Positions 22,431 through 37,400 of a stretch of 64,000 nt of DNA are shown here, in pieces. The notes beneath the pieces are model-generated. The model was given only the letters and a program-made list of their open reading frames with translations, did no database searches and was not told the DNA's origin. The translations under genes were made by a program, and so were the position numbers. Location: the NCBI GenBank assembly GCA_963576735.1, contig OY755189.1, positions 1,240,001-1,304,000 of the forward strand, in the 5' to 3' direction. Source of the stretch: Bedellia somnulentella (taxonomy: Eukaryota > Arthropoda > Insecta > Lepidoptera > Bedelliidae). The first letter of the stretch is position 1. Each line of letters opens with the position of its first letter.

Positions 22431-25400
22431 CTGAAAAATAAAAATGTTTATGTTGCTTCTGCCTGAAAATCAGTTTTAAAGGCTATGCCTTTAATAAATG
22501 CTGAGTTAGCAAACTTTTCTTTGTCTTTGAGGGAACTTTAAATATGTATGTCCCTGAATGTTTTATTAATATTTTTTGTTTTGTTCTTTGTTAAAATTGT
22601 GTGTGTTTTTGTAAAAAATCTAATGTCTTATTGTTTCCTGAGGCAATGAATAAATGATAACTTTTCTTTTCTTTTCTTTATTGACTGTACAATAATTATC
22701 AGTAAGTGGGGACCACAAATAATGTTTGTAGAGAACATTTACAGTAAGGTTAGCAGCAGGAGTTTGGGGTGATGGCTTTTTTACTTACATCGTGATTTAC
22801 GAACAATACATTTAGTGATATGACCGGAAGCAATTACCGATAAATTAAAATGAATGAAATGAATTTCTAATATAACCTCAAAATAAAGCTGATTCGTCAT
22901 CGGCTGATAAGGTTGACGATCCAATATCCTGAACACTTTTAACTCGATCTTGTTAAAAGTATAAAACTGTTACTCGGAAATTGCGTATTTAGATGATTTT
23001 AATAGCAAAATTGTGGAACATGTCCAAAAGATTTAGTTAAATCTGGTCAATTGATCTATTCGTTTTTGGGCAATGCGGTTGGAGACCTGTCACAAACGAT
23101 ACTTTACTTCTACCATCTTGTCTCCTACCAACTTCCAAATATGGCTGAGGAGTTTCTAGCTATAAAGCTCCGGCTACCACTTTTAGGATTTATAGCCATG
23201 ACTATATATATATGTTTGTATGGATGACAATACATGTGCAAACTATTGGAAATAGAAATATATGATGAACAACTTACAGAAGCCAATCCACAGCCAATAT
23301 AATGGAGACATCTTCAGCGGGCAGGTTGACCGTGTCGAGCACCATCACCATGGTAACCAACCCGGCTTGCGGAATACCGGCGGCACCGATACTGGCTGCT
23401 GTTGCAGTCACACTGGGGAACATTGAAAAACATATTATAAACATACATGTTTTATATTACCACTACAATGTCAATATTACATAATCAGTAATTGTGTAAT
23501 TTTTCTGATAGATATTGTTACAAAATCACAGATAATGAAGTAAGCAGATGTTGTTGAAATAATATCCCCACAAAAATGATGGATATTAAAAGTATGCATT
23601 ATTCAATATTTAAAACTGAAAATTCGTATCATCAAACTTCTCATTTTCTACAGATTGAGAACTCAACTTAAACTCAAACGTTCACGCCATATAATCCTGA
23701 AGGGGTTGGCAGAGGTACTAATACTTCTGAACATCACTTGACAGTGTCAAGTGTGTTCAGAGTACCCAAATTTTGCTTAGACAATGTACTCACGTGATAG
23801 GGGAACGCCTATCCCCGTTTAGTACGAATACACTGTCAAATGACAAAGTACAACTCAGCCATGTGGGTTTCATCACGATGTTTTCCATCAATGTTCATTT
23901 TCTATCACAACTATGGTAAATCAACCTCACATATGACTTTTAGGAAAGACAAATTGTCTCGGGTCAGACTTGAACCCTGATCGTCTGCACGATAAGCTCA
24001 CTGAGCTATAACGGTTAGCAAAAGACCTGCCATACTAACGTCACAGCAACAATCTTCCCAAAAGACATTTCAATCTTTGTAAGCTGAGCTATAAAGAGAG
24101 CAGCAACGACTTCATACAGCGTAGTTCCGTCCATATTGATAGTAGCACAGCTATGTCAATTATTTACGTCACAATTTCTAACTGAACATTACTCTCATCA
24201 AACTTCTCATATTCTACAAAGACTCACAATAATATATAAAAAATATCGCACTAACCTCACAGCAACAATCTTCCCAAAAGACATCTCAACCTGACAAGCT
24301 GCATCTCTTCTACCAATTTATTATCATCCATCAGCCCCTCTAGTGCCCACACCATTTCAACATAACTTTTTTACCTTTTTTACAAAATCATCTTTCACAC
24401 CACACCTTTCACGAATGTCATCTTTTCTCACTCGATCACATAACCTAACATTACAAACTTTTCTGAGGGACCCTTGAGGGACCTCATCTCTACTGCGTTT
24501 GCTCTACTTTCATGTTTCTTCTGCCACACCCAAAATTTACTGACAATATAAGATATACTAATTGTCATTTCCAAAAGACATTTCAACCTTTCTAAGCTGA
24601 GCTATAAAGAGCGCAGCTACGGCTTCATATAGCGCAGTTCCGTCCATATTGATAGTAGCACAGCTATGTCTTCTAACTGAACATGAACATTACTATCATC
24701 AAACTTCTCATATTCTACAAAGACTCACAATAAGATTAAATATATCACACTAACCTCACAGCAACAATCTTCCCAAACGACATCTCCACCTTTCTGAGCT
24801 GAGCTATAAAGAGAGCAGCCACGGCTTCATATAGCGCAGTTCCGTCCATATTGATAGTGGCTCCGATGGGGATGACGAAACGGGTGATTCTCGGGTCTAG
24901 ACCCATTTCGTCGCAGCACCCTATAGTTATCGGCATTGTGGCTGAACTGAAATAGGAAATTTGAGGATGAGTATGTGGATGTTTTAATGTTGCCGTGTAG
25001 TGTGGGCCTATAAGTGATGTTTCCAGGCGGCTAAGGGTATGGTGTTTTGTATTTAAGTGGTGTAAGTGGTTTTTGGCGATGCGATTAAAGACACATCCAC
25101 AACGATATACTTTATTCTACCATCTTCCCCCTATCAACGTCCAAATGTGGCTGAGGAGTGTCTAGCTCTAAAGCCCTGGCTACCCCTTTTTGGGATTTAT
25201 GTATGAATAGATAAATAGAATTCAAAAAAAAAATGCGCACTATTTGGGCACTGCCATGTATAAAAGAGTAATAATATATTTCACGATTTTATCGCAAAGC
25301 CTATTTCAACAGTGGATGCGTTCTATTAACTAGGTGAGCATGAATGCTTTGTAGGGGGTAGGGGTAGGGTAATTCGTCAATGGAGACATTTTTTCGGACA

Positions 25401-28400
25401 AAAAAATCCATTTTAGGAGGAGTGCTATCACAAGTGAAATACAAAAAGTCGGGGGAAAATGGAGCTACGCTCCAACAAATAATAAATGATTACCTGGAAG
25501 CAGTCCCAAAAGCAGTGGCCATGACCTGCCCCATTTTCCCAATATAGCGGCACGGCAGCTTCTTAGTGGCCAGAACAAAGAGTATACTCAAAGTTCCAAA
25601 CCCGTGTAGGAAAAGCCCCAGTAATACAGTCATAAAATACATCCCCAATCTCCCGACGAGGTCGGCAAACGAATCGATTTCCATTATCTTAGCTGTCACC
25701 AAGAAGAATACTCCCAGAGGTGATACCCTGTAAAATAAAAGTTCCATAAGATAAAGCTATAAAGAAATAAATGAAGTTGTACACTTGTTTTGATTATGCC
25801 TTGGTTAGCTAAAGATCTGAACTAGATGACTCCCCAAACTGCTCTTAGAGACCTCTCACAAGTACTTTCTTAGTGTCCTATCATACGCTTTGTCTACATT
25901 AATGAATGAGTATTACATATTTTGATTCTTATTATCTTAGCTAAGAAAGCAATCGATGATGCAACTTAACGAGGAGACAAATCCATAAATCTCATACATC
26001 ATTGTAATTTTTAATAGAGCTTTTATTCATGTTTTACTCATATTTTCAATACTAAAAGGTCATCCATTACAGATGCTTCAAAAAGGTTTCGACCACGATG
26101 GGTTTCTGTCAAGAGAACCTCCATGTTACCAACCTCTATGTCATATTAATTCTTCTCTATGTTTCCAGAGACTAATTTTCTATATTATTCTGTCAAATCC
26201 AAATAAAACAAAGTCAGTAATTTGTCAGACCTCAAAACCTCCGAAATTTCGAGTGGAATAAAACAAATTATTTTTACACAAAATTAAACAATCAAAATGA
26301 CTATCCCACCCCACGTTTCCTGCCCACAGCTGAGTCCACCAAATCTCGGACCAAGACTTCCAAGCCCTATAACGCCCTTGGACCCATCCATATACACGCC
26401 AAGGGCTCCATGTTCTCCTATACCAAACAGTGGGCCTTACGATCCTCATGCACCAAGCCCTAGGCCCAAGATTTATTGAAGAATAACTAAGTGAAGTTGA
26501 AAATGAAGATGTCACCGTGCTAGTTAGTGCTTGTTTTATTATACTGTATGAAAATTTACCAAGTGATGTTTTTGTAATAAAAATTTGGAAAAGCTTTTGG
26601 TGTATTTTATATCGCCTGTAGAATCGGCTTATCATTTTTTGGTTGAGAAGTCGTTCATTGCCCGTGGTGCAGTTGCCTTAGTCTAGTAGACCACGATAAG
26701 TTTTTGGATTTATTTTTCGTGGACCAACTCTGATATGATGATCCATCTGACCGATTTCGGTCATGGCTACCACTTAAAAAACTCCTAATCGGCTCTTCTT
26801 CCATGAGCCCGAAGATGGCTTATATATCATATCTTAGCGGTAAATACTCGCGCACATTGTGGGCACGTGAGCATTTCGCTGTCATAATTGTATTGAATGG
26901 CACAGGGCTGTCGGGCTTTCAGTTCATCGCGCTTAGAGTCGAGGTCTGCTTTACGCTGCTCCTCTCCTCTCCAACTCTCTCCAACTCTGATATACTGATA
27001 GATTGACCAGGAAAAAACCTAACCAAAAATATGTTAATTTCGCAACAGCAGTGGTTACTTGGCACCATAGCTCAGTTGGCGGCTTATTCCGTTTATCCAC
27101 CCTAAAAAATCTTCCCTAAGGCGGATATTCGGAAACGCGTGTCCGTTTATCCACCCTGAACGGGGTGGATATCCGGAATGCATATAATATGGTTCTTCCG
27201 ATTTTCTACCCTGCCTACGTACAGTCATTTACAGAAAAAAGACCCTAAGTTTGTAAGATATTTTTATTCAAACTGTAAGTAAGTAAGTAGGTATGTTTAT
27301 CTTAAGTATTTTAATGTTCACGATGTTCCTTGGACCCATTTTGTGTTGTGCATGTTTCTGTAAATTACTGTACTTGGGGTAAAAAATCGGAAGAACCATA
27401 TTATATGCATTCCGGATATCCACCCCGTTCAGGGTGGATAGACGGACACGCATTTCCGAATATCCGCCTTAGGGAGGATTTTTTAGGGTGGATAAACGGA
27501 ATAAGCCCAGTTGGCAGAACAACCAACCCGTTGGTCCTGCTGGTATCGAAATATTTCTTTTCTTGATTGATTTATAAAAAACTTCTCTTACAAATCACCA
27601 GTCTGTTTAAGCAACTGCAATAAGAACATAAGTACATTTAATAAAGCTTGATTCAGTAGATTAAAATAAAATCTTACCAAATAACCCATCCAGTAATAAT
27701 CATCATTGCCTCAGACAATGTATGGAAGAAGTCCTGCAGTGGACGACTCTTCTCTCCCATCTTGCCGAGGGTGATGCCCATAACTATGCTGAAGCAGACC
27801 AGACCCAGCACATTGCTGCCGTTCTGGTAGTCTCCCTCTATCTTGTAGGTTTCCAGGTGACCTGAAAGAGATAGATGATTTCTGTAAATCATATTTTCGA
27901 TTCATTTAATTTAATAACTGTTTTATATAAGAAGTAATCACATTTTTACTCACAGTTTAAATTCCATACAAACATTCATATACTCATGCCATTACTTCCC
28001 ATTGGGGTAGGCAGAGTCTATCGATCGCCTCTTTGTACGATCCTAACAAACCTCTCTAGCTTCGTTTCTTCCATTAATCTTCTTATACTTGCTTTTCTAT
28101 TCTTCATACTTCGGATGCCTGCCTTTTTGAGCACAATCGCTATTTGGTCGAAATGTGTCCTCCGGGGTCGTGCTCTACTCTACTCTGACATAACCATTCA
28201 TATTGGCTGATTAATCTATTTACCTAATATTTATTACATAGATGAAATCATGGGCATTATTTTATCTACTGGCTGTAACATTAAGGCAGGCATGGCAAAC
28301 AATGCACCAGTGTATTCATTTAGATTCTGTAAATAATTATGGGACATCTAGTGCTGGGAAAGTAAAATAGCCATGGGGCTGTAAAATTGTTATTATTTAT

Positions 28401-31400
28401 TAAAATTGGTGATAGGATATTACCTTTCACAGCTATCGAGTCATTCCGATCATACACGAGGCGGGTACGGTAGGTCGCTATTGTCGACTGCACTAAGTTC
28501 TCCGGGAACACATTTCTGGAACACGATGGTACTTATTAGGACATTGAAGAGATAGATAAAGGAAACTTAATGTGATTGTGAATCGTAATATTGTCGTGAC
28601 TAAAATTTTCTTTTTTTGTAGAATATGCTTAGATATTTTAGAAATTAGTGTAGGTGTTTAATAATCTTTAAGAGCAGGTAACTTAGCAGTGTAAATAAAT
28701 GGTTTATCTATCTAACTTATATTTTTCAAATCTTGCCTCCTAATAAATCCGTATGATTTGAGGTCATGGAAGCCCTATTGCCATGCTTATTGTTTTATTT
28801 TATTTCGCAAAACATTAAATAATTAGAGTCTATAATATGTTGTTGTTGTCGTCCTAAGGCACCCCACTGGTGCCTTAGGACTTCCCTGGCCGCACTCCAA
28901 CTCAGTTCTGCCGCTCGCAGCTCGCTCTCCACGCTCCGGCGCCAAGTGTGTACGGGACGGCCGCGGGCTCGCTTGCCGTCCGGTGGTTTCCACTCGAATG
29001 CGATGCTGGCGTTTGTGGTCCCTCTTCGAAATGTGTGCCCCATCCACCTCCATTTTCTCAGTGCGATGTCAGTCACAACTGGAGTCTGCTGGCATTGGTT
29101 CCACAGGTCCACGTTCCGGATTGTCATTGGCCAGTAAATGCGGAGGATTGACCTCAGGGACTTGTTGACGAAGACTTGGAGCTTATTCGTCAGTCCCTTT
29201 GTCACTCTCCGCGTTTCACAACCAAAGAGCAGAACGGATTTCACCACGGATTCGAAGAGCGAGATCTTTACTCGACGGGAAAGGACATTTGACTCCCAGA
29301 CAGGTCTCAGTTGGGCAAAGGCCGCGTTTGCCTTCCGTATCCTGCTTTCAACATCCTCGTTTGCACCTCCTTGACACGTAATAACACTACCGAGGTAAAC
29401 AAACTTACGAGCGGATTCTAGGGGGGTATTTTGAAGCTTCAATGGTTCTGTCGTTGAAGGATTTATCCGCATGTCGACTGTTTTGCGTTTATTAATTCGC
29501 AGGCCCATGACTTCTGCTTGCTTTCTAAGGCTCTCAAGTTTAGCTTCTAAATGGGCTAGAGTTGGCGAGATTAACACAATGTCGTCCGCGTAGTCCAAGT
29601 CTTCTAAGACAGAAGCGCCCCACTTCACACCTCGAGGTGTTTGGGTGACCGCTCTCATGACGTCGTCCAACAATAATATATAAACATATAAATGAATGAA
29701 CATAAATAAAAACTCAAGTGAATATAAGTCACTGACACAAAACCCAATGATTTCTTTAGTCAATTACATTTTACAAAAACTTTGATTTGTTTTTTTTAAC
29801 TTTTGCATTGCATATTACTATAATGGTTCTCCTCATTAGTCGAACATAAAATTAGTAGACGCTTCCTTTCCTTATTTGTTTCATCAAATTAGTGTCAACG
29901 TAAGGCAATTGCAGTAACATTGCAGTAACAAGCGCGACAAATTGGAGTACAAAGGATTAGGGAAATCAGACTTGCGTAATCATGATGAGTACGTATTCTT
30001 GGATTGAGTTAACGAAGTAAATATGAATAAGAGTGTATATAGGCTGTGTTCAGAGCTAAATTGACAACATTGTTACTTGTGACAAATTCGTCAGTCCTAC
30101 AAATACTTAATTAGAGGGCCATAGTCCCTGCCTACTCCTATGAGATCTAATGGCGTGGGTATTATGTATATTAAAGACGAAAGAATAAAGAATTTCCTAT
30201 TGTACAACATATTATATATAATTATTAGTGGGCGTAACCGCCTCGGGTTTCCGCACTTAACCCAGCTACGAGGTGGGCCATTGTGCGTGTACAAAATATT
30301 ACAGCAATAAAAAAAATCTACCTACCTACCATACATTGTTACCGTATACTTATATCATTCTTGTGGATGTCCATAAAGACATTTAATTTTAGTGATGCTG
30401 TTATAATTGGATAGGCAGAGACTGTCGATAATTTATGCAAACTCTTCCGCTTTGTCTACATTCACCCTTACCCATTTTTCTTATTGGAACGAAGCTCCAT
30501 TTACCCCTGACTTTTATATTTCGCTTATGACATCACTCCTTCTAAATGGCAGGACCGATCTCTACCAAACTATGCATGATGGTCATAAACATTGAGTGCC
30601 AGGTCGTGACGGAAAGTTTTTTTCGAAAAAATGTACCCTTAAAAGTTGCCCATATAAATCTGTGAGAAACAACTAAAATCAAATCTAGCACGCGCTCATA
30701 TAATTTTTCATTGTTTGAAAATCAATCACACACTGAATCACTAGCCACTTCGCTCCAATTTGGCATCTCGAAGCATTCATGCCCACCTAGTTTTATAAGG
30801 ACAGCAGAGTAATCCTCATCTTCATCATCATCACTCTCACTCTCACAGCCTATATATGTCCCCAGCAAGGGGCTCGAGCCTACCCTATATAGGGCGATTT
30901 GGCCATAGTCCACCACGCTGGCCAATTGCGGGTTGGCAGACTAACGACTACTACTGTGATAGTAGCCGGGACCGACGGCTTAACGTGCCCTCCGAAGCAC
31001 AGAATTATCTTAATTTTCGGATAATCAGGTGATTCAAGCCTGCAATATCCTCCCAAACTGGGTTAAATCTTTCAAATTAAATTTGTTAAATTTGTAAGGC
31101 TACCACCCCTCGGGAATCGAACCCGAGACCTCCGTACTTGAAACCAAGCGCTTAACCGCTAGACCACGGAGGCATCATCATCATGAAGACTTAATCAGTC
31201 AGAGTATTATATACTTCAGCTCAGTATATATCTTTACGATTCTACTTTCATCCTTCCTTTCTATTTGTTCAAACCATCTTAATACTGTGTCACTGTATAG
31301 GCGGATTATAAGCGAGCTTACAGTTAAATCCGCTGTGAACAGAACTCTACAAGTGGTTCTTTCAATTGAAAAGTATTTTAATCTCTCTTAAGACTTTCTC

Positions 31401-34400
31401 AGCTCTTGCGTTAGCAGCTGTGGATCTTCTAGATGCATTTAGTGCTAAGGTATAACGTTTTGTAACGCTGTTATTACTATATATACTCGTGCGATTATCT
31501 TTGCTGTGTAGTGTCGGCTTAGAATAGCACTACCCCATTTCTTCCGGTGGGTGTACGTAAAAGGCGACTAACGGTATTGGAATTTAAGGGATTTTTGGGC
31601 GATGCGGTTGGAGACCCATCACCAACAACCTTTATTTTTACCATCTTTTCCCCACTCAACTTCCAAAAGTGGCTGAGGAATTTATAATTCCTTAGCTCTG
31701 GCTACCCCTTCTAGGGATTTATAGCCGTGAGTATATGTGTGTATGTACTTTGCATTAGGGTAGGCAGATACTATAAATCGTCTTTGAAATTAATATATTT
31801 ATACGTGCTATTTTATCCTTTAGATTTTGGAAGTCTGCCTTTTTAAGCATATACACCATTTGATTAAGATGTGTCTTCCAAATTCACTCTCCACAGACAT
31901 TGCATGTTTACTAGAAAGAAAAAAGAAGAAATTAATAAGAAGAAAAAAACATCAAAAGAAACGTTTCCTTGTAAGGAATACCTAAATTCTATAGTACGGG
32001 GCAACTTTAAATGGCAATACCCGATTTGACGTGTTGTTTCAATCCAAGGTAAGATAGAGACTTTCTTTATAAATGTGTGATTGCTAGCTATACGTAAAGC
32101 AACTCACCACTTAAGATGCTTAGCATCACCACCTTTTCTCCTGTTTCACAAAATGGGTCATAAATTTCGAATTTTGAAGCTCTGTCTACCCCATTTTTGG
32201 GCTTTACTGACGTGGAAATATGTATGTTCTTAAATAGTAAGCAAAACACAAATTATTTGTTACATACATACATACACACATATACTCACGCCATTAGTTC
32301 CTATTGGGGTAGGCAGAGACTATCAATCGCCACGATCCTGACAAACCTCTCTAGCTTCGTTTACATCCATCAATCTTTTCAAACATGCTCTTTTATTCTT
32401 CATACTACGGACGCCTGACTTTTTGAGCACACTCTCAATTTGGTCCAAGTGTGTTCTCCGTGGTCGTCCTCTACTAAAATTACCATCTACACTAGCTCTA
32501 TAGATCTCTTTTACCAATTTCCTATCATACATCCTCTCTATGTGCCCAAACCATCTCAACATTCCTTTTTCTATCTTTCTTACAATATCATCTTTCACAC
32601 CACACTTTTCACGAATAACACTATTTCTCACTCGGTCACATAATCTAACATCACATTTTTTTCTGAGGGACCATATGAATGAAGAATGGAGTGAATGCAG
32701 TTGAGATATCTCAACTGCATTCACTCTACTTTCATGCTTCTTCTGCCACACCCAACATTCACTGCCATACATAAGCGTAGGAACAAGGACAGCATCATGC
32801 ACAGCCATTCGGGCCTTTTCAGACACCGATTGACTAGACATTAGACTATTCAGTGCGCCATTTACCGCATTACCCTTTTTCACTCTTCTCTCAATATCTT
32901 CATCACACTTTCCAACCCTAGTAAACCAACTTCCCAAATATACAAACTCTTTCACTTGTTCCACTTTCTTACCATTAATCTCAATCAAGCATTCGGTCAT
33001 ATTCACCTCTCTCTCAAAAACCATAGTTTTTGTTTTATCCACATTCACCCTCATTCCCTTTTTTTCAAAAGACGCACATGCAAAATTAATTATCTCTAGC
33101 AACTCTTTTGTCGATGATGCAAGTAGCATGAGGCATTTAATGTTAAATCCACCCATTCTAAGTCCATAATCATTTTCACGCTACTCTGTCAAACAGTCAT
33201 CCATAAACAAATTGAAGAGCCACGGAGAAGCTACACATCCCTGTCGGACACCCCAAATGTTTTCCCCGTTTACTCTTACACATGCACTAGACTCCTCATA
33301 GATTAATACCAATGCTCGTATAAGTTGACTCCCCAAACGGAACTTGGATAACACCTCCCATAAACACTTTCTTACCACCCTATCAAAGGCGTATGCCTTC
33401 CCTAAATCAATGAAGGAGCTATACACCTTTTGATTTTTAGCTAAAAACTTTTCGATGATGCTTCTTAGAGAAAAGATTTGATCCATACATACCATTCCTT
33501 TCCTAAATCCCGCTTGCACATCCCATATTTTCTCATCAGTTTCATTCATCACTCTTTCAGTCAGTATCTTGCATACAATTACCCAACAATGCTGAGTAAG
33601 CTGATGCCACGGTAGTTTTTAGTCTCCTGGTGTGACGCCTTGCACCAGTCTCGTGGAACTTTACCACTTGACCAGCATTTTCGGAAAAGGAAGTACAACC
33701 AAGAAGCCACCAACCGTTTACCAGCCCTCTGCATTTCGATAGTAATCCTATCATGCCCTGCCGCCTTCCCTACTTTCATACTTTTTATTGCTTTCATTAT
33801 TTATTTTTACATTTTTTATATATTTTTAATATATATAAAAATCGTTGTCTCTCTAATGTATTATGCTTTATCTGCTCAATAAAGAATATTATTATTTCTT
33901 CCATACTAATGTCACTGTCACTGAAATCACCCATCTCTTCGTTCCAATCAACATTACTGTCGATTGGCAAAGAAATTAATTCATCTTTTTTTATCAAACA
34001 GTTCCTCAAAATAATTCTTCCATACCCGTTTCATGCTACTTTCATCCGTCGCCAATTCACCCTGTTCATCTCTTTTTACACTCACTCTCGTATTTTAGGA
34101 AATTCCCTTTTCTTTCCGGATATATTTCCAGAATAACTTTTGGTTATTCCGGAAATTATCTGAAAGTTTCCTCTCACACCACTCTTGTAAATCCCGCTTT
34201 TTCATTCTTAATTCTCTTATATTCATCTTCACTTTTCTGCACTACATCGTCAGTTACACTCGCATCCATTGGTTTACTAGCTTTAATCGCTGGTAAATCT
34301 AACCACGCTTTCTTTTTATCTCCAACTGCCTCTTTCACAACTTTATCCCACCAACTTCCTGGTGGTCTATTTGACCACTTACACACTTCACATACTTCCG

Positions 34401-37400
34401 TCGCACATTTAACCATTATCGATTTGAGCACATTACATACTTCTTCTATTTTCATTTCATCCTTTATCGCCGCGCAACTTCGTCTATCATCCAATTTACT
34501 CGCGTATTCATCCCAGATCTTTTCATCTTCTTGCAGTTTTTCCACGTTTACTCTCGCAAGCTCCGTTGTTGACACTTTGCCCCTCCGGCGCCAACGCGTG
34601 CACAGACCCCTTAATCGTGATATAACAAGTAAATGATCTGTGCCAACGTTCGCGCCCCTATAGACCCTGGTGTCAACAACCTTCGCTCTTAGCCTTTCAT
34701 CAACTATCACAAAATCAATCATACTTCTCTCACTTCTCCTCTGTCTTGTATACACATGGATATCTTTGTGTTTAAACAACGTGTTTGTAACACAAAGGTT
34801 CCCCTTCATACATACCTCAATCAATTTCTCACCATTCTCATTCACCCTTTGATCACCAAACTTTCCTAAAACTCTTTCGTAACCGTTGCGTGACACACCA
34901 ACCCAGCCATTAAAATCAATCATCATTACAAGTCTCTCATTCTGATCACACCCATTCACAACATCGTCTAACAGATTCCAAAACGATTCCCTCTCTGATA
35001 GGGATTTAGAGATGTCCGGAGCATAAACGCAAATTATGCGCATCCGGACTAGTCCCAATTTCACCTTAGGCTCTTGTGCCTTGGAATCACAAACTCGTAA
35101 TCTTTCATTCACAGCCTTCCTTTCAGATATCAGAAGTCCCACTACTTGGCAAGCTTGGTCACTGTCACCGACTCCAGATCATATTGCTGTAATGTTGCCA
35201 AGTTGTGAAACTTCGTTTCCCTTTCGCTTCGTCTCATTTACACATAGAACATCCAGTTTTCTTTCATTCATAATCATACATACTTCATCTAATTTTTCAA
35301 ACATTCCTCGACATACATTCATTGTACTGGAGCGGGTCTCTTTAGCTCACTTTTCGCCCCGTGAGAAACCATGGCGTGATGAGTTACAATACATATTCGT
35401 TACAATCTAGCTTAAAAGAATTAACCGCATTTACTAAAGTTGGGCGTTTTTCTTCCCATTATACAGAGCACCAGACCCCACGTGTATTCTCTAAACTGTA
35501 CTCCGAATCGTGACGACAGCTTCCTGATCGTAATGACTAGATTGCGTGTGCGTGTGTGCGTGCTATCCGTTGTACTTGTACCTGACATAGAGGTGTTGGG
35601 ATTCTGAGTGCAATCTTTGGCAATTCGTAGGGTTGCCACGATTTTTTCTTGATTCATATTTTTAAATAAATTTATTTTCGCCGTGTAGTGCTAGGTCAAA
35701 AATTAACAATCTCTCTCTACCCACGGGTACGGATACGGGTACCCACGTAAGATAATTATTTTGTAATTGTTTTCGCCGAGTAGTGCCGGCTTAGAATGTC
35801 AGTACCCCTCTCTACCCACAGTACACCCAGGGTGTTGTGAGAGGCGACTAAGGGTATGGGGCTAGTAGTTATTAAGTAGTTTTTGGACGATGCGGTTGGA
35901 CACCCATCACTAACGATACTTTATTTCTACCATCTTGTCCCCTTTGGAGTTTCTACCTAAACCTTAAGCTCTGGCTACCCCTTTTTAAGATTTATGGCAG
36001 TAAGTATATGTATGTATATTTTACAAAAGAATTTTGATGCTTAATGGGAATGAGCTCGGTCCTAAATTCAGGTGGCACGGGGTGAGTTAAGTTATAGTCT
36101 TTACACCCCTTCATTTTTCCAAATTCATAGTCCATTGGTTGCAGGAACGAGAATGTGATGTTTCGCGGGGATGAGTTGATTTTTACATGTATTTTTCTTG
36201 ATTGATATTTTCCAAAAGAATTTGTATACTTAATGGGAACGAGCTCGATCCTAAATTCAGGTGGCACGTGGTGAATTATTTTGCAGTCTTTGTACCCCTA
36301 TTCTTTCCAAACTCAGTCTATAGGTTTTAGGAAAAAATGCAATAGGTCTATGTACATACTTAGTGTAATGTCGGCGTATCTACTAGAACAACTATAAATA
36401 CTTTCTCATCTACAATATGCAATGAAACCAATCCAACAAGCTATCGTGATCATAAATCATAAGTCCCTTTTCAAACGTTCCAGCTACTATCTACCTGGCA
36501 CCGGCTACGTATAGGCTGGTAACAATAAAAATATTATTTTTTTTCAATTTTCGACCTATGTAAACTTTGCCCTTAACATGTATAGAGATCAGATGGACCA
36601 CACCTATACATGAACGCATTTGCCAAAAAAAATTGGTTTACTTCGTCTACTTATAGTACTTTCATCAGATATAATGCAATTCATTTTAGTGCTTTCTCGT
36701 CAAAACCGTAATATTCAAGTATAATTAACGCTGTTATTAGAGATGGAGACGAGAGCCGTGGCATAGAGGATAGGTAACTAGTAACTTGGAGGTTGCGGGT
36801 TCGATCCCCGTCGAGAACATTATGCGTTTGATGAACATAAATGATTGTTTATTTATCTTGGGTGTTATTTATATGTACATTACATAACATTAAATATATC
36901 GTTGAGTTAGTACCCCATAATACAAGTTGAATTAATAGTTTAGTCAAATAAATAAATTAGTTTGGGGCTAACTCAACCTGTGTATAAAATGTCCGTATAT
37001 ATTTAATGCCTTTTCTACACAATCAAAAGCTTTTTGTGAGGTAACAAAATAAACCTAACACATCTCGGTAGTGTTCTCATGACTCATTCTGGTTTTTAAA
37101 ATTCCGAAAAACATTAAATATTTCACATAAAACACGAGTGTGGCAGCCCTAGCCCTAGTAAAGTAGAGCACGGTATAAATAACAGCGGCTGATGAAGAGT
37201 GACGAACCGGGAACCCAATTGTCCTACACTCGATTTATTTACTTACGCTCTTTAATACAAACGTGTATGGAATACATATGACATACATACACTACCGGTG
37301 GCTATCTTAAGTAGATAATACATGTTACAACACTTTTATCGGAAACGGTAACTGTTTAAGTAGCTGGTGTTAATGCAGTAGAGATGAGGTCCCTCAGAAA

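Larger units (their letters stand above)
32262..35650 (-). mobile_element. Nearly full-length but inactivated RTE-type LINE
   Basis: Length is about 3.4 kb. The 5' UTR lies around 35350-35650, the endonuclease region at 34174-35310, RT at about 33100-33900, and the thumb and C-terminus at 32323-33156. The end reads GGCGTGAGTATATGTGTGTA. Endonuclease motifs [15 protein letters not shown] and TDHLLV are visible. Lesions include a TGA in place of Trp in the endonuclease N-terminus, frameshifts between 33800 and 34170, a TAG before the palm and loss of the YADD box. It lies in an EAAT intron, in the same orientation as EAAT. Confidence 0.85.

Noticed and set aside
27330..27566. 78-codon ORF
   Set aside because: Reads along one arm of the foldback element.
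30722..30925. 67-codon acidic ORF
   Set aside because: Lies wholly in family D SINE sequence.
31097..31175. tRNA gene on the minus strand
   Set aside because: T arm is perfect but the acceptor stem has mismatches and a SINE body follows, so it is a SINE head.
36750..36830. tRNA gene on the plus strand
   Set aside because: Only A and B boxes fit; no closing acceptor stem.
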